Source of the DNA: Pelagibacteraceae bacterium AG-325-J17
GTDB lineage: Bacteria > Pseudomonadota > Alphaproteobacteria > Pelagibacterales > Pelagibacteraceae
Direction: 5' to 3'
Length of the DNA: 37,654 nt
NCBI GenBank assembly: GCA_003282825.1
Contig: QBYM01000010.1
Span: 1 to 37,654 of the forward strand
Position 1 is the first letter of the stretch. Each line of letters opens with the position of its first letter. Shown piece after piece: positions 15,854 to 24,717 of the stretch. The translations under genes and the position numbers were made by a program. Below the pieces are notes generated by a model that saw only the letters and a program-made list of their open reading frames with translations, did not search any database and was not told the origin of the DNA.

Positions 15854-18091
15854 TTAATTAAGTCTTAAATCAAATCTATCAGCATTCATTACTTTTACCC
15901 ATGCTGCAATAAAATCATTTACAAACTTATCTTGTGAGTCCTCACATGCATAAACTTCAGCTAAAGCTCTTAGTTGTGAATTTGATCCAAAGATAAGATC
16001 AACTCTTGTACCTTTCCATTTAATTTTTTTTGTCTTTCTGTCTATTCCAACAAATGTTTGTTCAGATTTATCAGTTTCTTTCCATGTTGTATTCATGTCT
16101 AATAAATTTGTGAAAAAATCATTGGTTAATACGCCAGTTTTTTTTGTGAAAACTCCGTGTATTGAATTATCAAAATTGGTATTTAAAACTCGCATTCCAC
16201 CCATTAATACTGTCATTTCTGGAGCAGTAAGACCCATTAATTGTGCTTTATCAATTAGCTTTTCTTCAGCTGATACAATTGATTTACCACCATTTAGATA
16301 ATTTCTAAAACCATCTGCTTGAGGTTCTAATAATCCAAATGAATTCACATCTGTTTGATCTTGTCTTGCATCTCCTCTACCAGGAGAAAATGGAACTTTT
16401 ACTTTATGTCCAGCTTTTTTAGCAGCTATTTCAACTCCTACCCCTCCAGCTAAGACAATTAAATCAGCCATTGAAACTGTTTTCTTTTTATTATCAAATT
16501 GTTTCTTAATTTTCTTTAACACTGAGATAACTTTTGAGAGATTAGAAGGATTATTAACTTTCCAATTTTTTTGTGGCTCTAACATTATTCTTGCTCCATT
16601 AGCACCACCTCTTTTATCAGAACCTCTAAAAGTTGAAGCTGAAGCCCAAGCAGTAGAAACTAAATCTGAAACTAATAGTTTGGATTTTGATATTTTTGAT
16701 TTTAAATCATTAATATCTTTTAATTTTAATTTATATTTTGGTTTATCAATTGGATCTTGCCAAATTAATTGTTCTTTAGGAACATCACTGCCAAGATAAC
16801 AAACTCTTGGCCCCATATCCCTGTGAGTTAGTTTAAACCACGCTCTAGCAAATGCGTCATGAAATTCTTTTGGATTTTTATGAAAATGTTTTGTAATAGG
16901 CCCATAGCTTGGATCAACTTTCATAGAAATATCTGTTGTTTGCATCATTGGAGGGTGAAGAACATTTTTATCGTGTGCATCAGGAACCATTTTTATCTTT
17001 TGTCCATTTTTCTTTGGTGTCCACTGATGAGCACCAGCAGGACTTTTTGTAAGCTCCCATTCGTGATCATAAAGACAGTCTAAATAACCCATATCCCATT
17101 GAATTGGATTTTGGGTCCAAGCACCTTCTATACCGCTACTGATTGTATCAACACCTTTTCCAGATTTGTATCCACTATTCCATCCAGTTGATTGATCTTG
17201 AATTCTTGAAGCCTCAGGATCAGGGCCCTTGTGTGACTCAGGCGCTGCTCCATGTGATTTTCCAAATGTATGTCCACCAGCCACTAGAGCTGCAGTTTCA
17301 TAATCATTCATTGCCATTCTACCGAATGTTTCTCTAATATCATGTGCTGCAAGTTTTGGATCTGGATTAGCATCAGGACCTTGTGGATTAACATATATCA
17401 AACCCATATGTGAAGCACCGAGTGGTTGTTCTAAATCTCTTTTATCAGTATACCTTTCCACGCCTAGCATTTCTTTTTCTGATCCCCAGTAAATATCATC
17501 TTCTGGTTCCCAAATATCAGTTCTTCCAGCACCAAAACCAAATGTTTTAAATCCCATTGAGTCTAATGCAACATTACCTACTAGGATAAATAAATCTGCC
17601 CAAGAAATCTTATTTCCATATTTTTTTTTAATTGGCCAAAGAAGTAATCTCGCCTTATCCAAATTAACGTTATCTGGCCAAGAATTAAGTGGTGCAAATC
17701 GTTGATTTCCTGTTCCAGCTCCACCTCTACCATCACCAGTTCTGTATGTGCCTGCTGCATGCCAAGCTAATCTGATGAACAAAGGTCCATAATGACCATA
17801 ATCAGCTGGCCACCACTCTTGTGAGTCTGTCATTAATTTTTTTAAATCTTTTTTAAGAGCCTTATAATTAAGTTTTTTAAATTCTTTAGAGTAATTAAAT
17901 TTCTTATTCATCGGATTTGATAAATTTGAATGTTGACTAAGTATTTTAAGATTTAGACTATTTGGCCAAAAATCTTTTACAGATTGACCTCTTCCTGCAG
18001 AAAATTTTGCAGGTGTTCCAGCTCCTGTAAAAGGACATTTGCTTAATTGATCGGCTTTAAAAGATTTATTTTTGAAATTTTCAGTGCTCAT
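15854..18091 (-). CDS. katG: Catalase-peroxidase
   Basis: A 745-residue bifunctional haem enzyme destroying H2O2. The distal active site [11 protein letters not shown] gives Arg107, Trp110 and His111. [17 protein letters not shown] supplies the Tyr of the Met-Tyr-Trp adduct, and [11 protein letters not shown] the proximal His. A second, degenerate peroxidase domain (from about residue 440) is complete. Length is normal. The protein looks cytoplasmic. Its promoter (18127-18155) carries an Irr-box-like site, and the irr gene lies immediately upstream on the same strand. As I recall, catalases are missing from well-studied surface SAR11 strains, so its presence is notable. Confidence 0.97.
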   Translation of the reverse strand: MSTENFKNKSFKADQLSKCPFTGAGTPAKFSAGRGQSVKDFWPNSLNLKILSQHSNLSNPMNKKFNYSKEFKKLNYKALKKDLKKLMTDSQEWWPADYGHYGPLFIRLAWHAAGTYRTGDGRGGAGTGNQRFAPLNSWPDNVNLDKARLLLWPIKKKYGNKISWADLFILVGNVALDSMGFKTFGFGAGRTDIWEPEDDIYWGSEKEMLGVERYTDKRDLEQPLGASHMGLIYVNPQGPDANPDPKLAAHDIRETFGRMAMNDYETAALVAGGHTFGKSHGAAPESHKGPDPEASRIQDQSTGWNSGYKSGKGVDTISSGIEGAWTQNPIQWDMGYLDCLYDHEWELTKSPAGAHQWTPKKNGQKIKMVPDAHDKNVLHPPMMQTTDISMKVDPSYGPITKHFHKNPKEFHDAFARAWFKLTHRDMGPRVCYLGSDVPKEQLIWQDPIDKPKYKLKLKDINDLKSKISKSKLLVSDLVSTAWASASTFRGSDKRGGANGARIMLEPQKNWKVNNPSNLSKVISVLKKIKKQFDNKKKTVSMADLIVLAGGVGVEIAAKKAGHKVKVPFSPGRGDARQDQTDVNSFGLLEPQADGFRNYLNGGKSIVSAEEKLIDKAQLMGLTAPEMTVLMGGMRVLNTNFDNSIHGVFTKKTGVLTNDFFTNLLDMNTTWKETDKSEQTFVGIDRKTKKIKWKGTRVDLIFGSNSQLRALAEVYACEDSQDKFVNDFIAAWVKVMNADRFDLRLN

Positions 18092-18126
18092 TTAGTACCC
18101 CGTATATAATTTTTTTAAGATATCGC

Positions 18127-18155
18127 AGTTTATAATGATTCTAAAAAAGTGTCAA
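18127..18155 (-). promoter_or_regulatory. katG promoter overlapped by an Irr-box (ICE)-like site
   Basis: On the reverse strand a perfect TTGACA (18155-18150), a 17-base spacer and TAAACT (18132-18127) lie 35 bases before the katG ATG. Across spacer and -10, + strand 18129-18145 reads TTTATAATGATTCTAAA. This differs at one of fourteen defined positions from the alphaproteobacterial Irr box core TTTAGAA-N3-TTCTAAA. Placement between -35 and -10 predicts repression: when haem and iron are short, Irr would shut off this haem enzyme. Confidence 0.65.
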
Positions 18156-18188
18156 TTGGTTTAAAATGACGCTAAATTTATTACTAGA

Positions 18189-18587
18189 TTAGTCTTCTAG
18201 CTTCACTAGAACTTCGACTGACTTTATTTTTTTTCCGTTAATTTTTTTTAGAATATTTATTGGTCCTACATCTGAATTGTCTAAATCAATCAACTTTTCC
18301 TCTTTTAAATCGTAAAAGTGATGATGATCAGTAACATTTGTATCAAAATATGTTTCACTAGAATTAATTGGAATTTGTTTGAGATATCCTTTTTTTTCAA
18401 AAGCATGGACTGTATTGTAAACAGTAGCTAATGATATTTTGTTATTTGCTTGTTTTTTAATTTTTTGCTCTAATTCATTTATTGTAAAATGGAATGTTTT
18501 TTCAGTGTTAAATAAAACCTCACAAATTTGAAGCCTTTGCTTGGTTGGTCTTAAACCAGAATTTCTTAGTTTTTCGACGTATTTCAC
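18189..18587 (-). CDS. irr: Iron response regulator Irr (Fur family)
   Basis: A 132-residue Fur-superfamily regulator. GLRPTKQRLQ and ISLATVYNTVHAFEKKGYLKQ form the winged helix; ETYFDTNVTDHHHFYDL, with the His88-90 triplet, is the Irr hallmark and haem/metal-binding region. Irr senses haem status in alphaproteobacteria and represses iron-costly genes when haem is low. The Bradyrhizobium N-terminal haem regulatory motif is absent, as in many Irr proteins. The start is a GTG at 18587; an in-frame stop two codons upstream rules out a longer form. The irr-fabA-fabB-fabI neighbourhood is typical for alphaproteobacteria. Confidence 0.88.
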   Translation of the reverse strand: MKYVEKLRNSGLRPTKQRLQICEVLFNTEKTFHFTINELEQKIKKQANNKISLATVYNTVHAFEKKGYLKQIPINSSETYFDTNVTDHHHFYDLKEEKLIDLDNSDVGPINILKKINGKKIKSVEVLVKLED

Positions 18588-18605
18588 TACTTAACCATAT
18601 TGTTA

Positions 18606-18622
18606 GTTATAATTATTCTAAA
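18606..18622. promoter_or_regulatory. Second Irr-box-like site between irr and fabA
   Basis: GTTATAATTATTCTAAA differs at two of fourteen defined positions from TTTAGAA-N3-TTCTAAA and shares its TTATAATnATTCTAAA core with the katG site. It lies 19 bases upstream of the irr GTG and 60 bases upstream of the fabA ATG, so it could mediate Irr autoregulation, control of the fab operon, or both. The surrounding sequence is very AT-rich with several TATAAT boxes, so the individual promoters cannot be resolved by eye. Confidence 0.5.
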
Positions 18623-18681
18623 CTAGTATTATAATTATATTATATAATCGCAAAATCAAGTAAATAAAGGTACTCAATTTT

Positions 18682-19182
18682 ATGAAAAAAAACTCTTACT
18701 CATATGATGAGCTAATTAATTGTGGTGAAGGGAAACTGTTTGGTCCAGGTAATGCTAAATTACCACTTCCACCTATGCTTATGTTTGATAGGATTACTGA
18801 AATTACTGATGATAAAGGTGCTTTTAATAAAGGCTCTTTGAAAGCTGAATTAGATATAAAAAAAAACCTTTGGTTTTTTGATTGTCATTTTAAAGAGGAC
18901 CCAGTCATGCCTGGTTGTCTCGGTCTTGATGCTATGTGGCAATTGGTAGGATTCTATTTAGGTTGGATTGGTAATCAAGGAAAAGGAAGAGCTTTAGGAG
19001 TTGGGACTGTAAAATTTACTGGTGAAGTTTTACAAAGTGTAAAAAATGTCAGATATGAGATAGATATGAAAAAAATTATGTCTCCAGGAGGTACAACTGT
19101 AGGTCTTGCTAATGGAGTGGTGTTAGCAGATAATAAAAAGATATATTCAGCAGATAGTTTAAAAGTGGGTTTATTTAAATAA
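18682..19182 (+). CDS. fabA: 3-hydroxydecanoyl-ACP dehydratase/isomerase
   Basis: A 166-residue hot-dog enzyme that dehydrates 3-hydroxydecanoyl-ACP and isomerises trans-2 to cis-3-decenoyl-ACP, the branch point for unsaturated fatty acids. The catalytic pair is His69 in [12 protein letters not shown] and Asp83 in [11 protein letters not shown]. Length matches E. coli FabA (about 171). An AAAGG Shine-Dalgarno-like stretch lies about 11 bases before the ATG. The stop overlaps fabB as TAATG. An Irr-box-like site lies upstream in the space shared with irr. Confidence 0.96.
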   Translation: MKKNSYSYDELINCGEGKLFGPGNAKLPLPPMLMFDRITEITDDKGAFNKGSLKAELDIKKNLWFFDCHFKEDPVMPGCLGLDAMWQLVGFYLGWIGNQGKGRALGVGTVKFTGEVLQSVKNVRYEIDMKKIMSPGGTTVGLANGVVLADNKKIYSADSLKVGLFK

Positions 19183-20393
19183 TGAGAAGAGTTGTAATTA
19201 CAGGTTTGGGAATAGTATCTTGTTTAGGTAATAATCAAGAAGAAGTTCATCAATCTCTATTAAATTCTAAATCTGGGATATCATTTAGTGAAGAATATAA
19301 AGAACATAATCTAAAAAGCCATATCCATGGTAAACCAAAAATAAAACTTGAAGACCATATAGATAGAAAAACTATTAGATTTATGGGATCTGGTTCAGCT
19401 TATAATTATATTGCAATGAAAGAGGCAATTGAAGATTCTGGATTGGAAGAAAAAGAAGTAAGTAATTTCAAAACAGGAATCATTATGGGTTCTGGTGGTC
19501 CGTCCATTGAAAATGTTATTTTAGCAGCTGATAAAACTAGAGCAAAAACTCCAAAATTAATGGGGCCTTTTATTGTTCCAAGAACTATGGCTAGTACTGC
19601 TTCCGCAACTCTTGCTGTCCCATTTAAGATTAAAGGAACTAACTATACCATGAGTTCTGCTTGTGCAACAAGTGGTCACTGCATTGGTAATTCTATGGAA
19701 TTAATTCAAATGGGTAAACAAGATATTATTTTTGCGGGAGGTAGTGAAGAAATACATTGGGCAATGACAGCAATGTTTGATGCTATGACAGCATTATCCT
19801 CAAAATATAATGATACGCCTGAGTTAGCATCAAGGGCTTATGATAAAACTAGAGATGGGTTTGTAATAGCTGGTGGTGGTGGAGTGCTGGTGCTTGAAGA
19901 GTATGAACATGCTAAAGCTAGAGGGGCCAAAATATACGCAGAATTAACGGGTTATGGAGCAACTTCAGATGGATACGATATGGTTGCACCATCAGGAGAA
20001 GGGGCTGTAAGATGTATGCAAATGGCAATGGCTACTGCTAAAAATAAAATTGATTATATAAATACTCATGGAACATCAACGCCTGTTGGAGATATTACTG
20101 AATTAAATGCGGTAAAAAATACCTTTGGAAATAATATTCCAAAAATTAGTTCAACTAAATCGCTATCAGGTCATCCTTTAGGAGCTGCATCAGTCCACGA
20201 AGCCATATACTGTTTAATTATGATGAAAAATAATTTTATAGCTTGTTCAGCAAATATTAATGAAATGGATGAAGAAGCTAAAAAATTTCCAATTGTTGCA
20301 AAAACAGAAACACGAGTCACTTTAAATGCTGTTATGTCTAATAGTTTTGGTTTTGGCGGAACCAATGCTGCTCTAGTTTTTGAGAAGGTATAA
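19182..20393 (+). CDS. fabB: 3-oxoacyl-ACP synthase I
   Basis: A 403-residue ketosynthase condensing malonyl-ACP with acyl-ACP and, with FabA, allowing elongation of the cis-3 unsaturated intermediate. The Cys-His-His triad is Cys161 (SSACATSGH), His296 ([11 protein letters not shown]) and His331 ([10 protein letters not shown]). C-terminal NSFGFGGTN is the usual glycine-rich loop. Normal length. The start is coupled to the fabA stop; fabI follows after two bases. Confidence 0.96.
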   Translation: MRRVVITGLGIVSCLGNNQEEVHQSLLNSKSGISFSEEYKEHNLKSHIHGKPKIKLEDHIDRKTIRFMGSGSAYNYIAMKEAIEDSGLEEKEVSNFKTGIIMGSGGPSIENVILAADKTRAKTPKLMGPFIVPRTMASTASATLAVPFKIKGTNYTMSSACATSGHCIGNSMELIQMGKQDIIFAGGSEEIHWAMTAMFDAMTALSSKYNDTPELASRAYDKTRDGFVIAGGGGVLVLEEYEHAKARGAKIYAELTGYGATSDGYDMVAPSGEGAVRCMQMAMATAKNKIDYINTHGTSTPVGDITELNAVKNTFGNNIPKISSTKSLSGHPLGAASVHEAIYCLIMMKNNFIACSANINEMDEEAKKFPIVAKTETRVTLNAVMSNSFGFGGTNAALVFEKV

Positions 20394-20395
20394 TT

Positions 20396-21181
20396 ATGAG
20401 TTTGATGAAAGGTAAAAAAGGATTAATCATGGGTGTTGCCAATGAAAGATCTATCGCTTGGGGTATTTCACAAAAACTTGCTGAAGCTGGAGCAGAACTT
20501 TCGTTCACTTACCTTGGTGATGCTTTAAAAAAAAGAGTAATTCCTTTGGCAGAAAAATTAAATTCAAAAGTTACTTTTAGCTGTGACGTTGAAAAAAAAG
20601 AGGATATAACAAAATTATTCAAAGATGTTAAATCTCAATTTGGAGAAATCGATTTCGTTGTTCATGCGATTGCATTTTCAGATAAATCAGAATTATCTGG
20701 AGAATATCTAAATACTACAAGGGAAAATTTTTTAAGAAGTATGCTAATTTCATGCTTTTCATTTACCGAGGTTGCGAAAGAAGCATCTAAAGTAATGAAA
20801 GAAGGTGGAAGCCTAATTACTCTTAGTTATGAAGCAAACAAAGCAATCCCCAATTATAATGTAATGGGTGTTTGTAAGGCAGCATTAGAGTCAAGTGTAA
20901 AGTATTTGGCGAGAGATTTAGGTGCAAAAGGTATGAGAGTTAATGCTATAAGTGCTGGACCAATTAAAACCTTAGCAGCTTCTGCTATTGGAGATGCAAA
21001 ATTTCTTTATAAATGGAATGAAGACCATTCATTATTAAAAAGAAATGTTGATATTCATGATGTTGGAAATTCTGCATTATATCTATTAAGTGACCTTGCA
21101 AAAGGTGTGACGGGTGAAATTCATTACGTAGATGCTGGATATAATAAGGTAGGAATGCCAGATCCAAAGAATATTAGCTAA
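20396..21181 (+). CDS. fabI: Enoyl-ACP reductase (NADH)
   Basis: A 261-residue short-chain dehydrogenase performing the last reduction of each fatty-acid elongation cycle. The N-terminus KGLIMGVANERSIAWGI is the atypical FabI nucleotide loop, and the active site is Tyr154-x6-Lys161 in PNYNVMGVCKAALE. AGPIKTLAA is the mobile substrate-binding loop. Normal length. The 3' end overlaps the convergent FkbM gene by eight bases, with both stops in the palindrome TTAGCTAA. Confidence 0.96.
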   Translation: MSLMKGKKGLIMGVANERSIAWGISQKLAEAGAELSFTYLGDALKKRVIPLAEKLNSKVTFSCDVEKKEDITKLFKDVKSQFGEIDFVVHAIAFSDKSELSGEYLNTTRENFLRSMLISCFSFTEVAKEASKVMKEGGSLITLSYEANKAIPNYNVMGVCKAALESSVKYLARDLGAKGMRVNAISAGPIKTLAASAIGDAKFLYKWNEDHSLLKRNVDIHDVGNSALYLLSDLAKGVTGEIHYVDAGYNKVGMPDPKNIS

Positions 21182-21947
21182 ATATATATCCTCTTTGAAA
21201 GCAAATTAAATCTCTACCTAATTTTAAAAACTCGTAATTTAATTTTTTTAATTTATTTAATAAAAGTTCAATTTCTATTTTTTCTGCATGTATCCACTCA
21301 AAAATTATCATAGGTTTAATTTTTAAAGTCTCTATAAAATTATCAATCAATTTGATATCATAACCCTCTGTATCTACAACCAATAAATCTAAATCGTGGA
21401 AATCATAATCATCCATTAGTTTTAAAAATGTTTTGCATTGAATATTATTAGATGTGATATGGTTTTTTTTAATGCCATGATTAATTAGGTGTTCTCTAGA
21501 AAATGAGGATAAAATATTTAGCCAATCAACATTAGCTTTTTTATATTTTTTTTCATAAAATGCATAAAATTTTTTATTTACAGAAAATATTTCTTTGTTT
21601 CCATTTTTGACATCTACAGCCAAATTTAAACATTTTACTTTTGAAAATTTTTTATAATTTTCTTTTAATTTTAAAAAAGCGTCTTCAATTGGTTCAATTA
21701 ATATAGCGTCCAGATCTTTGTTAAAACATTCGAACAAAAAATCATCACTTTTACCGTCATTTGCACCAACTTGGATTATTTTATTAACTTTTTTTTTGTT
21801 AATAAGTGGCTGTAGGATATTTTCAATTTTTAATGAAAAATTATCTATCAATCTCTCAGTTTTGACTGATTTTTTATCAATAAGTTTATATCCAATTGAA
21901 CCAATAATCTTTTTTAAAAATTTGAACTTTTTTAAATCATGACTCAA
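21174..21947 (-). CDS. FkbM-family methyltransferase
   Basis: A 257-residue protein with a class I methyltransferase core of the FkbM type: IIQVGANDGKSDDFLF (motif I), ILIEPIEDAFLKLKENY (motif II) and LDLLVVDTEGYDIKLIDNFIE, then PMIIFEWIHAEK. FkbM proteins O-methylate diverse sugars, lipids or natural products, so the substrate is unknown. It follows pnp by ten bases on the same strand and may be read through from it. Functionally it does not belong with the translation genes upstream and could be a later addition. Confidence 0.82.
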   Translation of the reverse strand: MSHDLKKFKFLKKIIGSIGYKLIDKKSVKTERLIDNFSLKIENILQPLINKKKVNKIIQVGANDGKSDDFLFECFNKDLDAILIEPIEDAFLKLKENYKKFSKVKCLNLAVDVKNGNKEIFSVNKKFYAFYEKKYKKANVDWLNILSSFSREHLINHGIKKNHITSNNIQCKTFLKLMDDYDFHDLDLLVVDTEGYDIKLIDNFIETLKIKPMIIFEWIHAEKIEIELLLNKLKKLNYEFLKLGRDLICFQRGYIFS

Positions 21948-21957
21948 ATTATACCTA

Positions 21958-24030
21958 TCAACTTTGAGCTTGTTTCATAGAAAGTTTAACTTTACCCCTA
22001 TCGAAACCAATCACTTTAACTTTTACTTCGTCACCTTCTTTTACAACATCAGTAACTTTTGCCACTCTTTTGTCTGCTAGTTCTGAAATATGAACAAGGC
22101 CATCTTGTTTACCTAAAAAATTAACAAATGCACCAAATTCCATAATCTTCATAACTTTACCCAAATAAATTTTATTTAATTCAGCTTTTGCTGTGATATC
22201 TTTAATCATTTGCAAAGCGATGTTTCTAGACTCTTCGTCTGGAGCAGCAACCGTTACTATCCCTTCATCATTTACATCAACTTTAGCCCCTGATTTTTCA
22301 ACAATCTCTCTGATTGTTGCTCCACCTTTTCCAATTACAGCAGCAATATCTTTTTTATCAACATTTACTTGTTCCATTTTTGGAGTATGTTTTCCAACAT
22401 CAGCTCTTGACTTATCTAAAGCTTTATTCATTTCACCTAAAATGTGAATTCTTCCATCTTTAGCTTGTTTTAAAGCCTGCTCCATGATCTCAAAAGTAAT
22501 ACCAGTAATTTTAATATCCATTTGAAGTGAAGTAATTCCATCTTTAGTTCCAGCAACTTTAAAATCCATATCACCTAAATGATCTTCATCACCTAAAATA
22601 TCTGATAAGACACTAAAATCATCACCCTCTTTAATTAATCCCATCGCAATACCTGCAACTGGTTCTTTGATTGGAACTCCAGCATCCATTAATGCTAAAG
22701 ATGCTCCACAAACAGTAGCCATTGAAGAAGATCCATTAGACTCTGTGATCTCTGATACTATTCTAAAAGTGTATGGAAATGAATCTTTTGAGGGTAGTGA
22801 AGAGTTAATTGCTCTCCAAGCTAGTTTACCATGACCAATTTCACGTCTTCCAGTTCCGATTCTTCCAGTTTCACCAACTGAAAAAGGAGGGAAATTGTAA
22901 TGAAGCATAAATCTTTCTCTGTGTTGTCCATCTAAACTTTCTAGTCTTTGCTCGTCATCAGAAGTTCCTAAAGTAGTAACAACTATTGCTTGAGTTTCAC
23001 CTCTAGTAAATAACGCAGAGCCATGAGTTCTTGGCAAGACACCAACTTCACATGAAATAGCTCTTACATCGGATAAACCTCTGCCATCAATTCTATTTTT
23101 ATTTTTAAGAATATCAGTTCTTACAATAGATTTTTCTAAACTTTTTAATTGACTGTTTACATCAAGATCAGTGTAGTTTTCGTCTTCTTCATAAAGTTTT
23201 TTAGCTTTATCTGTGATTTCTGAGATTTGATTTGATCTATTTTGTTTATCTTTAGTTGCAAAAGCTTTTTTAAGATCATCCGTAAATGTTGATTCTAGTT
23301 TTTTCTTAACTTCAGATAAGTCTTTTTTCTCAACTTTCCATTCTGGTTTTTTACATTCTTTCGCTAATTCTTCTATCATTTGGATTACTGGAACAAATCC
23401 CTCATGTCCAAACTTAACAGCATTTAACATTTCTTCTTCTGATAAACCATTAGCTTCTGACTCAACCATCAGCACAGCATCTTTGGTACCTGCTACAACT
23501 AAATCTAAACTTGAGTTCTCCAATTCAGCTTTTGATGGATTAAGAATATACTTTCCATCAACAAAACCTACTCTAGATGCCCCTACAGGTCCCATGAACG
23601 GCATTCCTGAAATTGCTAATGCTGCGGATGAAGCAATAATTGCTAAAATATCAGGTTGGTTTTCTTTATCATAAGAAATTACTGTTGGTAATAATTGTAC
23701 TTCATTTTTAAATTCATCTGGAAACAAAGGCCTTATAGGTCTATCAATTAATCTAGAGATTAACGTTTCACTCTCAGTTGGTCTTGCTTCTCTCTTAAAA
23801 TATCCACCAGGAATTTTTCCACCTGCGTAATATTTTTCCTGGTAGTTTACCGACAAAGGAAAATAATCCATGTCTGGATTTACTTTCTTTGCTCCTACTA
23901 CTGTTGCTAAAATAACTGTTTCACCGGATGTTGCTATAATTGCTCCATCTGCTTGTCTTGCTACTTTCCCTGTTTCTAAACTTATCTTTTTCCCTGCTAC
24001 TTCAATTTCCTTCTTATATACTTTAAACAT
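21958..24030 (-). CDS. pnp: Polyribonucleotide nucleotidyltransferase (PNPase)
   Basis: A 690-residue phosphorolytic 3'-5' exoribonuclease. Two RNase PH domains are seen: the N-terminal one with [19 protein letters not shown], the C-terminal with [36 protein letters not shown] and the metal-site region [21 protein letters not shown] ([19 protein letters not shown]) and S1 ([17 protein letters not shown]) RNA-binding domains follow. Full length. It follows rpsO at 58 bases, the classical order. The leader carries a 13-base direct repeat and three in-frame ATGs in another frame. Confidence 0.97.
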   Translation of the reverse strand: MFKVYKKEIEVAGKKISLETGKVARQADGAIIATSGETVILATVVGAKKVNPDMDYFPLSVNYQEKYYAGGKIPGGYFKREARPTESETLISRLIDRPIRPLFPDEFKNEVQLLPTVISYDKENQPDILAIIASSAALAISGMPFMGPVGASRVGFVDGKYILNPSKAELENSSLDLVVAGTKDAVLMVESEANGLSEEEMLNAVKFGHEGFVPVIQMIEELAKECKKPEWKVEKKDLSEVKKKLESTFTDDLKKAFATKDKQNRSNQISEITDKAKKLYEEDENYTDLDVNSQLKSLEKSIVRTDILKNKNRIDGRGLSDVRAISCEVGVLPRTHGSALFTRGETQAIVVTTLGTSDDEQRLESLDGQHRERFMLHYNFPPFSVGETGRIGTGRREIGHGKLAWRAINSSLPSKDSFPYTFRIVSEITESNGSSSMATVCGASLALMDAGVPIKEPVAGIAMGLIKEGDDFSVLSDILGDEDHLGDMDFKVAGTKDGITSLQMDIKITGITFEIMEQALKQAKDGRIHILGEMNKALDKSRADVGKHTPKMEQVNVDKKDIAAVIGKGGATIREIVEKSGAKVDVNDEGIVTVAAPDEESRNIALQMIKDITAKAELNKIYLGKVMKIMEFGAFVNFLGKQDGLVHISELADKRVAKVTDVVKEGDEVKVKVIGFDRGKVKLSMKQAQS

Positions 24031-24034
24031 TTCA

Positions 24035-24071
24035 TTTCCATTTCGTTTCGTTCGTTTCTTTCCATTTCGTT
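24035..24071 (-). repeat. Purine-rich direct repeat in the pnp leader
   Basis: TTTCCATTTCGTT occurs at 24035-24047 and again at 24059-24071 (+ strand), a 24-base period, with further CGTTT units between. In the mRNA this is an AACGAAATGGAAA repeat directly before the pnp ATG (24030), rich in GAAA and nearly free of pyrimidines. It could be a ribosome- or PNPase-binding element. Confidence 0.55.
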
Positions 24072-24088
24072 CTATCTATCTTGATCTT

Positions 24089-24337
24089 TTATTTTCTTAA
24101 ATTCAATTTCGACAGTACATTCTTGTAAGAATCCATTTTATTTTTTTTTAGGTATTCTAACAATTTCTTTCTTCTATTGACTGCTCTTAATAATCCAACA
24201 GAAGAATGTTTATCTTTTTTAAACTTCTTTATATGAATTGAAAGAGTCTCAATTTTGTCTGTTAGTAGTGCAATCTGAATTTCCGAGGATCCAGTATCTT
24301 TACTATGAATTGCTAATTCTTGTATTTTTTTGTTCAT
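24089..24337 (-). CDS. rpsO: 30S ribosomal protein S15
   Basis: An 82-residue protein with the S15 features TGSSEIQIALLTDKIETLSIHIKKFKKDKHSS and VNRRKKLLEYLKKN, a primary 16S rRNA-binding protein of the 30S platform. Slightly shorter than the usual 89 because the N-terminal helix lacks a few residues. It lies between rbfA (11-base gap) and pnp. The usual alphaproteobacterial neighbour truB is absent from the rbfA-rpsO gap. Confidence 0.96.
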   Translation of the reverse strand: MNKKIQELAIHSKDTGSSEIQIALLTDKIETLSIHIKKFKKDKHSSVGLLRAVNRRKKLLEYLKKNKMDSYKNVLSKLNLRK

Positions 24338-24348
24338 ATTCTATTTTC

Positions 24349-24717
24349 CTATTTGTTTGTTTGTTTGATTAAATTTTCAATTTTTTCAGCGTATTCAAAT
24401 GATTCATCTTTTCGGAAAATTAGTTTTGGTAAAAATTTCATATTAACTTTCTGAGATAAAATTTTTCTTATCATAAATGAATAATCTTTTAAAATTTGTA
24501 TAATTTCTTCAGCATTTTTTCCCCCTAAAGGAAGAACATATGCTTTTGCTATTTTCAAATCTTGACTCATTCTCACCTCAGTAACTGTTATTGTGTTAGT
24601 TTCTAAATTTGGGACTTTAGCCTCATTTCTTACAAAAATCATGCTTAAAGACTGTTTAATCATTTCCCCAACTCTAAGCTGTCTCTGTGAAATTGGTTTT
24701 CCTATTCTATCAGCCAT
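24349..24717 (-). CDS. rbfA: Ribosome-binding factor A
   Basis: A 122-residue KH-like 30S maturation factor acting on the 5' end of 16S rRNA. Conserved features are SQRQLRVGEMIKQSLS, the strand TITVTEVRMSQDLKIAKAYV and, near the C-terminus, MKFLPKLIFRKDESFEYAEKIENL. Normal length. The ATG overlaps the infB stop by one base (TAATG), so the two are translationally coupled. Confidence 0.94.
   Translation of the reverse strand: MADRIGKPISQRQLRVGEMIKQSLSMIFVRNEAKVPNLETNTITVTEVRMSQDLKIAKAYVLPLGGKNAEEIIQILKDYSFMIRKILSQKVNMKFLPKLIFRKDESFEYAEKIENLIKQTNK

Noticed and set aside
16095..17337. Forward-strand open frames within katG
   Set aside because: They are antisense to a highly conserved enzyme, show no domains and lack promoters; shadows of katG codons.
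18189..18587. PerR rather than Irr
   Set aside because: The operator resembles a PerR box and the gene is next to katG, but the DTNVTDHHHFY stretch and the fabA-fabB-fabI neighbourhood are those of Irr; PerR's extra zinc cysteines are absent.
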